Part shown: piece by piece, positions 16,035 to 22,581 of the stretch
How the letters are laid out: each line of letters starts with the position of its first letter
Position numbering within the stretch: position 1 is the first letter of the stretch
DNA from: Thiopontia sp964344435
GTDB taxonomy: Bacteria; Pseudomonadota; Gammaproteobacteria; GCF-002020875
NCBI GenBank assembly: GCA_964344435.1
Contig: CAYFNH010000035.1
Location: 1-22,581 of the forward strand
Length of the DNA: 22,581 bases
Reading direction: 5' to 3'
Position numbers and translations under genes: made by a program
The notes under the pieces: generated by a model
Told to the model about the DNA's origin: nothing
Database searches by the model: none
The model's input: the letters and a program-made list of their open reading frames with translations, nothing else

Positions 16035-17021
16035 ATGAAACCCGAACTGCAGGATCCCTTCGGCAGGAGAATTGACTATCTGCGCCTCTCGGTGACCGAT
16101 CGTTGCGACCTGCGTTGTGTCTACTGTATGCCACAGGGTTTTGATGATTATGAGGCGCCGGATCACTGGCTCAGCTTCGGCGAGATCGAACGTGTGGTCG
16201 GGCTGTTTGGCAGCTTGGGGGTCAGCCGGGTACGGTTGACCGGTGGTGAACCACTGGTACGCAGAGGTATTACCGAGCTGACAGGGCGACTCTCACAACT
16301 GCCCGGAATTGATGACCTCTCTCTCAGCACAAACTGTGTCAGCATGAGTAGATTTGCCCACCCTCTGAAGCAGGCCGGCGTGAGCCGGATCAACGTCAGC
16401 CTCGACAGCCTCAACCCGCAGAAATTCAGTGAAATCACCGGTGGCGGAAAATTGAGCAAGGTGATGGATGGGCTGATGGCCGCCAAGGATGCGGGATTCC
16501 ACCCGATCAAGATCAATGCGGTGGCGATGAAAGGGGTCAACGATGATGAGCTGGGGGATATGGTGGAATTCTGTATCGAACACGGCTTTACCCTGCGCTT
16601 TATCGAGACCATGCCGGTAGGGGATACCGGCTGTCGCGCCAAGGACTCTCACTACCTCGATCTGGAAGTGATCCGTCGACAGCTGGAGCAGCGCTTCGAG
16701 CTGATCCCCAGCGTAATGCCGGGCGGTGGCCCTGCACGCTACTTCAAGGTAAAAGGGAGCGACCTCCACTTTGGCTTCATCACCCCGATCTCACAACACT
16801 TCTGCGAAACCTGTAACCGTGTGCGCCTCTCCACCGATGGCACCCTCTACATGTGTTTGGGACAAGAGGAGAAATTTGAACTGCGTCCGCTGCTACGGGG
16901 TGGCGCCAGTGATCAGGAGTTGATTGACGCCATCCATCAGGCACTGGCGCTGAAACCGGAGCGCCACGAGTTCAATGAGGATAAACAGGTTGTGCGCTTC
17001 ATGAACATGACCGGGGGCTAA
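16035..17021 (+). CDS. moaA: GTP 3',8-cyclase (molybdenum cofactor biosynthesis)
   Basis: MoaA is the radical-SAM enzyme that rearranges GTP to 3',8-cyclo-GTP, the first step of molybdopterin synthesis. The 328-residue protein has the N-terminal cluster motif CDLRCVYC (Cys24, Cys28, Cys31), RLTGGEPLVR for SAM binding and the C-terminal cluster ligands Cys257, Cys260 and Cys274 (CETCNRVRLSTDGTLYMC). It ends in the conserved Gly-Gly needed for activity. The length is normal. AGGA precedes the ATG. No other moa gene is adjacent, so it stands alone here. A family A repeat starts at the base right after its stop codon. Confidence 0.96.
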   Translation: MKPELQDPFGRRIDYLRLSVTDRCDLRCVYCMPQGFDDYEAPDHWLSFGEIERVVGLFGSLGVSRVRLTGGEPLVRRGITELTGRLSQLPGIDDLSLSTNCVSMSRFAHPLKQAGVSRINVSLDSLNPQKFSEITGGGKLSKVMDGLMAAKDAGFHPIKINAVAMKGVNDDELGDMVEFCIEHGFTLRFIETMPVGDTGCRAKDSHYLDLEVIRRQLEQRFELIPSVMPGGGPARYFKVKGSDLHFGFITPISQHFCETCNRVRLSTDGTLYMCLGQEEKFELRPLLRGGASDQELIDAIHQALALKPERHEFNEDKQVVRFMNMTGG

Positions 17022-17206
17022 GGAACCTCTGAATAAGTCTGAGTAATTTGAATCGCGCCTGTAGCGTTCAAGATCAAGGCGGAGATCGCAGCCAATAGCA
17101 GGCTATTAGCAAGATCTTCATTCGCCCCGAACAGCCGAAGGTTGGTAACGAAGATATTGGGCGCTACAGGCGTTAGGCATTTGCTCATGACTTGTTCAGG
17201 GGTTCC
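17022..17206 (+). repeat. Family A palindromic MITE-like element, long copy
   Basis: The 185-bp element has ends GGAACCTCTGAATAAGTC (17022-17039) and GACTTGTTCAGGGGTTCC (17189-17206), inverted repeats with few mismatches. A second perfect inverted pair lies inside: CGCCTGTAGCG (17056-17066) and CGCTACAGGCG (17162-17172). AATAGC-AG-GCTATT marks the apex (17094-17107). No transposase is encoded. It starts immediately after the moaA TAA and may act as a bidirectional terminator between moaA and the convergent thioredoxin-like gene. A diverged shorter copy is at 21-171. Confidence 0.82.
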
Positions 17207-17230
17207 CTAACCCCTCCCAGACCAGACAGC

Positions 17231-17710
17231 CTATTGAAGCAACCTGGCAGCCGCTGCAATCGACTGATCAATAAAGTCACTGACAAAGTCCCGCACACCA
17301 AGCCCGACCATACGCTTCTGCACCTCCTCTCCGCTGCTGTTGAGAAAGAGTAGTGTCGGGGTAACCCAGACACCGTAGCGCTGACTGATATCGGAGGGAA
17401 CCGCCTTGCGACCATCAAAATCGGTAATCTCATCAAAGCTGTCAAGGTGAATCTTGCGGATCAGCACCTGTGAATCGTAGGCACGATTACGCAACAGAGG
17501 CACCAGATAGTCCGCCTCCATCACCTTGCAGTAGGGGCACTCCTCGGCCGAAACCATCAACAACAGCGGCACACCACGCTCGGCTGCGAGTCTGCCGTCC
17601 TGCTGCAGATTGCTGCTCAGTTCTACGTGGTCTACCGCCCACAGCGGTTGACTCAGCAGTAGCAAAATCCACACTATGGGTCTCAATTGTTGACTCGCTG
17701 GCAGAGACAT
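17231..17710 (-). CDS. Exported thioredoxin-fold protein (SoxW-like)
   Basis: The 159-residue protein has a signal peptide (hydrophobic PIVWILLLLSQPLW, likely cleavage after A25 before VDHV). The mature thioredoxin-like domain has a CPYC redox motif at Cys58-Cys61 (EECPYCKVME) and a WVTPTLLFLNSSG segment with the cis-Pro expected of the fold. It probably acts as a periplasmic thiol reductase or heme/sulfur-protein partner, similar to SoxW or DsbD-gamma-type proteins. The exact partner is unknown. I prefer the ATG at 17710: AAGGA abuts the ATG at 17722 too closely to serve it but lies 12 nt from the lower one. It is divergent from hemC. Confidence 0.8.
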   Translation of the reverse strand: MSLPASQQLRPIVWILLLLSQPLWAVDHVELSSNLQQDGRLAAERGVPLLLMVSAEECPYCKVMEADYLVPLLRNRAYDSQVLIRKIHLDSFDEITDFDGRKAVPSDISQRYGVWVTPTLLFLNSSGEEVQKRMVGLGVRDFVSDFIDQSIAAAARLLQ

Positions 17711-17732
17711 CGGGCGTTGCATTCCTTATACT
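17704..17732 (+). promoter_or_regulatory. Possible sigma70 promoter of hemCDXY
   Basis: GAGACA (17704-17709), a 17-nt spacer and TATACT (17727-17732) give a moderate promoter match. The predicted start near 17739 would leave a leader of about 40 nt before hemC. The -35 lies inside the start of the divergent thioredoxin-like gene. Supported only by hexamer similarity. Confidence 0.3.
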
Positions 17733-17778
17733 TGCATCCTCAAACGCATCATTGTAACCCCAATCCGGAACCCAAATC

Positions 17779-18711
17779 ATGTTATCCAAACTTCGAATTG
17801 CAACCCGTAAAAGCCCGCTTGCTCTGTGGCAGGCAGAGTATGTCAAGAGCCGCCTGCAGGAGATTCATGACGGGCTGGAGGTGGAGCTGGTTACCATGAG
17901 CACCCGGGGAGACAAGATCCTCGACACTCCACTCGCCAAGATCGGCGGCAAAGGTCTCTTCGTCAAGGAGCTCGAGGCACAGATGCTGGAGGGGAAGTGT
18001 GACATTGCGGTTCACTCGATGAAGGATGTACCCATGGCCTTTCCCGAAGGGCTGTTCCTACCGGTCATCTGCGAACGCGAAACGCCATTCGATGCCTTTG
18101 TCTCCAATGAGCATGAATCGATTGAAGCCCTCCCGCAGGGGGCCCGAATCGGTACCTCCAGCCTGCGGCGCATGTCGCAACTGCTCGATCTGCGTCCAGA
18201 CCTGCAGATCAGCAGCCTGCGTGGCAACGTCCAGACCCGCCTCGGCAAACTGGATGGTGGTGAATTCGATGCCATCATTCTCGCCGCCGCCGGTCTGGTG
18301 CGACTGCAGATGGAGCAGCGCATCCGCAACCAGATTCCAGCAGAACTGATTCTACCTGCGGTGGGTCAGGGGGCTGTTGGTATTGAGTGTCGTGAGGGTG
18401 ACCAGGCAGTAATTGACCTGATTGCACCACTCAACCACACCGAAACCGCCCTGCGTGTCGGTGCTGAACGGGCACTGAACAATCGGCTGGAGGGGGGCTG
18501 TCAGGTTCCCATCGCCAGCTATGCCCTGCTTGAAGGGGATCAGATCTACCTGCGAGGGCTGGTGGGCGCAGTGGACGGCAGCAACATCATTCGCAAGGAG
18601 ATTCGCGGGGCCGCAAGTGATGGAGAGGCTCTGGGCGTTGAGGTGGCAGAGCAGCTGCTCGCCAGCGGTGCAGACAAGATTCTGCAGGCACTCTATGACG
18701 AAGCCGACTAA
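17779..18711 (+). CDS. hemC: Porphobilinogen deaminase (hydroxymethylbilane synthase)
   Basis: HemC joins four porphobilinogens into hydroxymethylbilane in heme biosynthesis. The 310-residue protein shows the family landmarks: RIATRKSPLALWQAEYV at the N-terminus, GGKGLFVKELE, DIAVHSMKDVP, SLRGNVQTRLGKLD, DAIILAAAGL, and the dipyrromethane cofactor cysteine Cys241 in RLEGGCQVPI. Length is normal. GGAA lies 9 nt upstream of the ATG. It is first in a tight hemC-hemD-hemX-hemY operon; hemD starts 2 nt after its stop. Confidence 0.97.
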   Translation: MLSKLRIATRKSPLALWQAEYVKSRLQEIHDGLEVELVTMSTRGDKILDTPLAKIGGKGLFVKELEAQMLEGKCDIAVHSMKDVPMAFPEGLFLPVICERETPFDAFVSNEHESIEALPQGARIGTSSLRRMSQLLDLRPDLQISSLRGNVQTRLGKLDGGEFDAIILAAAGLVRLQMEQRIRNQIPAELILPAVGQGAVGIECREGDQAVIDLIAPLNHTETALRVGAERALNNRLEGGCQVPIASYALLEGDQIYLRGLVGAVDGSNIIRKEIRGAASDGEALGVEVAEQLLASGADKILQALYDEAD

Positions 18712-18713
18712 CT

Positions 18714-19511
18714 GTGCAGCCCCTGCACAACCGTACCATTCTGGTCACCCGTCCTGCCCATCAGGCGAGCGCTCTGATTGAGCAGATTGAGGCGGCCGGA
18801 GGACGGGCACTGCCCTTCCCCACCATTGAGATTCTACCCCCGCTGAATCCACAACCGGCGGATCGGATATTTCAGCAGTTATCCACTTACGATATTGCCA
18901 TCTTCATCAGTGCCAACGCGGCCCGCATTGGCGTGGAACGGATTCGGCAACAGGGCGAGATACCACAGCGGTTACAGATTGCTGCGGTAGGCAAGGCCAC
19001 CGCAGCGGCACTGCAACAGCTTGGAGTTGAGGTAGCCATCCTGCCCCAACAACGGTTTGATAGTGAGGGGCTCCTGGCCACCCCGGCCCTACAGGCAGTG
19101 GCTGGAAAACAGATCCTCATCGTTCGAGGAGAGGGGGGACGTGAACTACTGGCAGAAACCCTGCGTTCGCGCGGTGCCTCGGTCACCTATGCCGAAGCCT
19201 ACCGCCGTGCACTACCACAGACTGATCCAGCCCCACTACTACAGGCATGGGCAGACACTGAGATCGATGCAGCCGTGATCACCAGCAACCAGAGCCTCGA
19301 CAACCTGATCACCCTGGTAGGAGAAGCGGGATACCCGTACCTGCTGGAGACCCCACTGGTGGTGATCAGCCAGCGCACCGCCGAGGTGGCTGTGGAACGG
19401 GGTTTTCACCATCCCCCACTGCTGACTTCAACCCCCAGTGACCCTGCAATTCTTGCTACACTGAAACAACTACTCCAACCTCGATCCACCAACGATGATT
19501 CCTCCCCATGA
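18714..19511 (+). CDS. hemD: Uroporphyrinogen-III synthase
   Basis: HemD closes and inverts ring D of hydroxymethylbilane to give uroporphyrinogen III. The family is weakly conserved. Here the 265-residue size, the opening NRTILVTRPAHQASALIEQI, the FISANAARIGVERI segment, AAVGKATAAALQQLGVEV and VITSNQSLDNLITLVG, together with its place after hemC, make the call. It starts with GTG at 18714, 2 nt after the hemC stop and with little ribosome site, so translation is probably coupled. Its TGA overlaps the hemX ATG. Confidence 0.93.
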   Translation: MQPLHNRTILVTRPAHQASALIEQIEAAGGRALPFPTIEILPPLNPQPADRIFQQLSTYDIAIFISANAARIGVERIRQQGEIPQRLQIAAVGKATAAALQQLGVEVAILPQQRFDSEGLLATPALQAVAGKQILIVRGEGGRELLAETLRSRGASVTYAEAYRRALPQTDPAPLLQAWADTEIDAAVITSNQSLDNLITLVGEAGYPYLLETPLVVISQRTAEVAVERGFHHPPLLTSTPSDPAILATLKQLLQPRSTNDDSSP

Positions 19512-20773
19512 GCTCGACTGAATCCAGCAATATCCATAGTGCAAACGACACCTCTGACCGTGGCAGCGAAGAGGTAATCCTTGAGGCCGAGGTACTCTCC
19601 GAGGAGAGCCACCACACCAGCGACAGAAAAGACAGGCGCCCGGGAAACCTTGCCCCCCTGCTGCTCACCTTTGTGCTTGCCACTGCATTGCTGGGGGGGC
19701 TCTTCTGGGTACTCAACCAGCAATTTACCCAGGGACTACAACAGCAGCTGGAGAGCACCCAATCCACCTCCGTTCAAAACCAACAGGGCCTGGCTACACT
19801 CCAGGGCGAACTGAAGGGTGAGCTGAGCAAAATCACCACTGAACTTGCCTCGCAACAGACGCGTACCGCTGGCTTTGACAGCCGCATACAGCAGCAACGT
19901 CAGGGCTTCGAGGCGCTGCAGACCCGGCTGGAGAGCTCACTACAGAAACAGGAGCAGATGGTTCAACAGCTGATCCACAGCAACCGGGAACAGAGTCGCC
20001 AGCTCAGCGACAGTGTTGCGGCTCTGGCCCGGCGCATTGATCGCCGCGAGAGCAACCTCCATACCGCAGCGGCACTGCGACTGCTGCAGATTGCCGAAGA
20101 ACAGCTGATGATTGTGAAAGACTTTTCCACCACCCAGCAGGCTCTGGCCCAGGCCGGCCAACAGATCACCGCAACCGGCGACCCCATTCTGTTACCGATC
20201 CATGAGTTGATCCAGCAGGAGCTGAAGCGGGTACGTGATACCGTGGTACCGGATCTGCCCGCAGCACTGCAACAGCTGCAGACCGTCATGGAACAGGGGG
20301 CCACTCTGCCCTTCAGTCAGCCGGTTGATTTCGAACACGCCCCGGCTGTAGAGGCGGAGGCCACCGAGTGGAGCTGGGAGGCGATTGGCAACAAGATATG
20401 GCGCGACCTGTTAACCCTGGTACGGATCGACAAGGAGGAGAATGAGCTGCCGGTGATTGCCACCCGTTCCGAGGAGCGTCTCAGCCACCTGATCCTGCGA
20501 CTACGCCTGGAGCAGGCGCAAAGTGCGCTACTGCTGCGGGACACCAACCTGTTTCATGAGCGCATCAAACATGCACAGGCATGGCTCAAGGTATTTGACA
20601 GTACTAGCGATGCGGTCGCTGCACTGCAGCAGCAACTCTCGGCTCTGTTGACTCTGGAACTCCAACCCACCCTGCCGACCATTGGTGAGGCCCACCGCCG
20701 CCTGCGCGAGATCGTTGCCCAACGTGCCAGCCAGCAGATCCAGGAGACCACCACTGAAGAGCACGCATCATGA
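19508..20773 (+). CDS. hemX: HemX membrane protein (hemCDXY operon)
   Basis: The 421-residue protein has a charged cytoplasmic N-terminus (1-48), one membrane helix (about 49-69, LAPLLLTFVLATALLGGLFW), then a long periplasmic coiled coil rich in Gln (about 70-190) and a helical domain. This is the architecture of HemX, annotated historically as a uroporphyrinogen-III methyltransferase although it lacks such a catalytic domain. Its role is probably as a membrane scaffold for heme synthesis. The ATG overlaps the hemD stop and its own TGA overlaps the hemY ATG. Confidence 0.9.
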   Translation: MSSTESSNIHSANDTSDRGSEEVILEAEVLSEESHHTSDRKDRRPGNLAPLLLTFVLATALLGGLFWVLNQQFTQGLQQQLESTQSTSVQNQQGLATLQGELKGELSKITTELASQQTRTAGFDSRIQQQRQGFEALQTRLESSLQKQEQMVQQLIHSNREQSRQLSDSVAALARRIDRRESNLHTAAALRLLQIAEEQLMIVKDFSTTQQALAQAGQQITATGDPILLPIHELIQQELKRVRDTVVPDLPAALQQLQTVMEQGATLPFSQPVDFEHAPAVEAEATEWSWEAIGNKIWRDLLTLVRIDKEENELPVIATRSEERLSHLILRLRLEQAQSALLLRDTNLFHERIKHAQAWLKVFDSTSDAVAALQQQLSALLTLELQPTLPTIGEAHRRLREIVAQRASQQIQETTTEEHAS

Positions 20774-21993
20774 GACGGATTCTGGTACTGACCACTATTC
20801 TGCTGCTGGCCAGCGTGGCGGCCCTCGAACTGCGGGGGCAGAGTGGCTACATCCTGCTGCGCATTGCCGGCTGGAGTGTCGAAACCAGCCCCAGCTTTGC
20901 CCTGCTGGTAGTGCTGGCCCTATTCTGGACACTGCAGCTGATCCTGCACCTGCTGATGCGTTTCATCCACTCACCTCGTGACCTCAAGCAGTGGAACCGG
21001 CAACAGCAGCTCAAACGCTCACACAAGCAGCTTAACCAGGGGCTGATCACCCTCGCCGAAGGGGAGTGGAAACGGGCAGAGCAGTTGTTGATCAAGTCGG
21101 CCCGCCATAGCGAAAACCCGCTACTGCACTACCTCGGTGCCGCCAATGCCGCCCAACACCTGGACAAGGACGAACGCCGTGACCACTATCTGCAACTGGC
21201 CCATGAGGAGGCGCCAAAAGCAGACTTTGTGATTCGCCTGACCCAGGCCGAACAGATGGTGGCACACCAGCAGTACCCTGAAGCACTGGAGCTACTCAAC
21301 CGTCTCAAGGATGAACGCCCCAATCAGCACAAGATGCTGCAGCTGCTGGTTCAGGTACTTAGCGCACTGGAGCAGTGGGAGACCCTGCTGGAGCTGCTGC
21401 CCCGCCTGCGCAAACAGTCTGTTTTCAGCGTCGAAGAGCTGCAACAACTCGAGCTACAGGCAGAGACCCGGCTGCTTTCACAGAAGGCGGAGCAGGGAGG
21501 GCATGGCGCCGTAGTCAAGCAGTGGAACCGCCTCGGCAAAAAACAGCGCCACAACCCCATTCTCTTCTACCACTACATCACGCTACTGCTGGTAGTGGGT
21601 AGTCGCGAAGAGTGTGAACAGCTGTTACGCAAGGAGATCGAATACAGCTGGTCGGAGCAGCTGGTAACCCTCTATGGCAGCTTCTGCCTGGAGCCGGTTG
21701 AGCGGCAGCTACAAACCGCACAGCAGTGGCTGCAACAACATGAGGAGAGCGCCGCGCTGCACCAGACCCTGGGACGCCTGTTTATCTGTAACGAGGTGTG
21801 GGGGGCGGCACAACACCACCTGGAGAGAAGTCTGGAGATTTCACCAACCACCACAACCTATCAGGTGTTGGCAGAGTTGATGAAGCGCAACCAGGATCTG
21901 GCAGGAGCACTACACTATCTGGAGCAGGAGGCCGCCCTGCTGCGCAATGAAACCACCACAGCGGCTACTGCCCTGATCCCAGAGCAGGCTTGA
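20770..21993 (+). CDS. hemY: HemY, TPR-containing inner-membrane protein
   Basis: The 407-residue protein has two N-terminal membrane helices (about 3-20 and 42-64) followed by TPR-like helical repeats in the remaining 330 residues, for example LLHYLGAANAAQHLDKDERR and ALHQTLGRLFICNEVWGAAQ. This is the HemY family of the gammaproteobacterial hem operon, which is distinct from protoporphyrinogen oxidase, also called HemY in Gram-positives. Its function is unclear; a scaffold for heme-synthesis or protein complexes is assumed. Its last 29 nt overlap the 3' end of the hemerythrin gene on the other strand. Confidence 0.92.
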   Translation: MRRILVLTTILLLASVAALELRGQSGYILLRIAGWSVETSPSFALLVVLALFWTLQLILHLLMRFIHSPRDLKQWNRQQQLKRSHKQLNQGLITLAEGEWKRAEQLLIKSARHSENPLLHYLGAANAAQHLDKDERRDHYLQLAHEEAPKADFVIRLTQAEQMVAHQQYPEALELLNRLKDERPNQHKMLQLLVQVLSALEQWETLLELLPRLRKQSVFSVEELQQLELQAETRLLSQKAEQGGHGAVVKQWNRLGKKQRHNPILFYHYITLLLVVGSREECEQLLRKEIEYSWSEQLVTLYGSFCLEPVERQLQTAQQWLQQHEESAALHQTLGRLFICNEVWGAAQHHLERSLEISPTTTTYQVLAELMKRNQDLAGALHYLEQEAALLRNETTTAATALIPEQA

Positions 21994-22369
21994 GCAACAT
22001 ATCTTCATAGAGGACGTGGTTTTCCAGCCACGAGCGTAGCAGTGCGGCCGCCTCCTGCACCTGCCCCACATTGGGGTTGAGAATCAGCCTGGAGGCCTGG
22101 CTTGAAAGCTGTTCATGGCTGTTGATATGGGCCTCCAACTCCGCATACTCCGCCTGCCTCATCAGCGACTCCTCAACCTGGAAGTGGGTCTGTACATACT
22201 CGTTCAAACGGATCAACAGCTGGAGATAGTGACCCTCATCCGGCTCTGCCTCTGCGGCAAGATCAATCATCTCGTTGACCATACCCATCAGCTGCCGATG
22301 TTGATGGTCAATCAACCGGTTTCCTATGGAGTAGCGTTCATCATCCCAGCTGAAGTGCTCTATTGTCAT
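21965..22369 (-). CDS. Bacteriohemerythrin
   Basis: The 134-residue single-domain hemerythrin would bind O2 reversibly at a non-heme di-iron centre, for oxygen sensing, storage or delivery. The ligand pattern is complete: His24 in IDHQH, His62 and Glu66 in HFQVEESLM, His81 and His85 in HINSH, and His118 and Asp123 in HVLYED. Its length is typical of stand-alone bacteriohemerythrins. The ATG follows a weak AGAGAG. It converges on hemY with 29 nt of overlap, so there is no terminator between them. It is not fused to any signalling domain. Confidence 0.95.
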   Translation of the reverse strand: MTIEHFSWDDERYSIGNRLIDHQHRQLMGMVNEMIDLAAEAEPDEGHYLQLLIRLNEYVQTHFQVEESLMRQAEYAELEAHINSHEQLSSQASRLILNPNVGQVQEAAALLRSWLENHVLYEDMLLKPALGSGQ

Positions 22370-22478
22370 CTCTCTGTCCAGTTATCCCGCATTATTCACC
22401 AAACCATCATTTAAGCTCCTGACCACCGCTGATTTCCAGCTGACAAACAACAAAACCCCCTCCGTCGCCAACAATTCT

Positions 22479-22499
22479 CTGTCATGAGAACTCAGACAG
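22479..22499. repeat. Small inverted repeat, possible terminator or operator
   Basis: CTGTCATGAG and CTCAGACAG pair over nine positions with one bulged A around a 2-nt centre (effectively a 4-nt loop). The sequence GGAGTGTTTTG follows on the plus strand. It could be a weak intrinsic terminator or an operator for a gene beyond the window. The rest of 22370-22581 shows no convincing coding frame. Confidence 0.3.
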
Positions 22500-22581
22500 G
22501 AGTGTTTTGGGGAATATTGACAAAAATCGGTTCCTTCCTGAATTGTGTGGGTAGATCCTGAAATCTGATGATAAGCTTACC

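Noticed and set aside
22526..22572. Possible further family A end (CCTGAATTG) near the right edge
   Set aside because: Only about nine bases match and no inverted partner is visible before the window ends.

Overview
The window looks like chromosomal DNA of a gammaproteobacterium of moderately high GC. The evidence is the intact hemC-hemD-hemX-hemY cluster, a ParC of Escherichia coli-like length, a MoaA and a bacteriohemerythrin. I cannot assign a genus. FNR/ANR-type boxes, moaA and the hemerythrin hint at life at low or variable oxygen, which is inference only.

Layout. At the left edge (1-1640) lies an AT-richer segment with a C5-cytosine DNA methyltransferase on the minus strand. It carries an N-terminal excisionase/MerR-type HTH and its own strong sigma70-type promoter. 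Its last codons are supplied by a palindromic mobile-element copy (21-171). Next come another palindromic repeat (1692-1822), a 31-codon single-helix membrane microprotein (1827-1922) behind an FNR-like box, and parC (minus). Divergent from parC is a large SWIM-SNF2 helicase (4370-7114). A StbDE/RelBE-type toxin-antitoxin pair (minus, 7143-7708) follows.

The centre of interest is a complete type I Wadjet (JetABCD) SMC-family anti-plasmid system (7852-15057). Its gene order is jetA (DUF3375, MukF-like), jetB (DUF4194, MukE-like), jetC (MukB-like ATPase), an extra gene, then jetD (DUF3322/DUF2220 Toprim nuclease). The extra 181-residue protein has a helical head and two SH3/KOW-like repeats. 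It is tightly embedded: it overlaps jetC by 23 nt and ends 13 nt before jetD. I do not know such a subunit from characterised Wadjet systems, and it is the best candidate here for something undescribed.

To the right, the genes are housekeeping: a TatD-linked radical-SAM protein (minus), moaA behind an FNR-like box, a periplasmic thioredoxin-fold protein (minus), the hemCDXY operon with overlapping or near-touching genes, and a bacteriohemerythrin on the opposite strand whose 3' end overlaps hemY.

Two families of imperfectly palindromic, MITE-like elements are scattered through the window: family A at 21-171 and 17022-17206, and family B at 1692-1822 and 15801-15913. They share end and core motifs. 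The methyltransferase, SNF2 helicase, toxin-antitoxin pair and Wadjet lie among housekeeping genes, as in a defence island.
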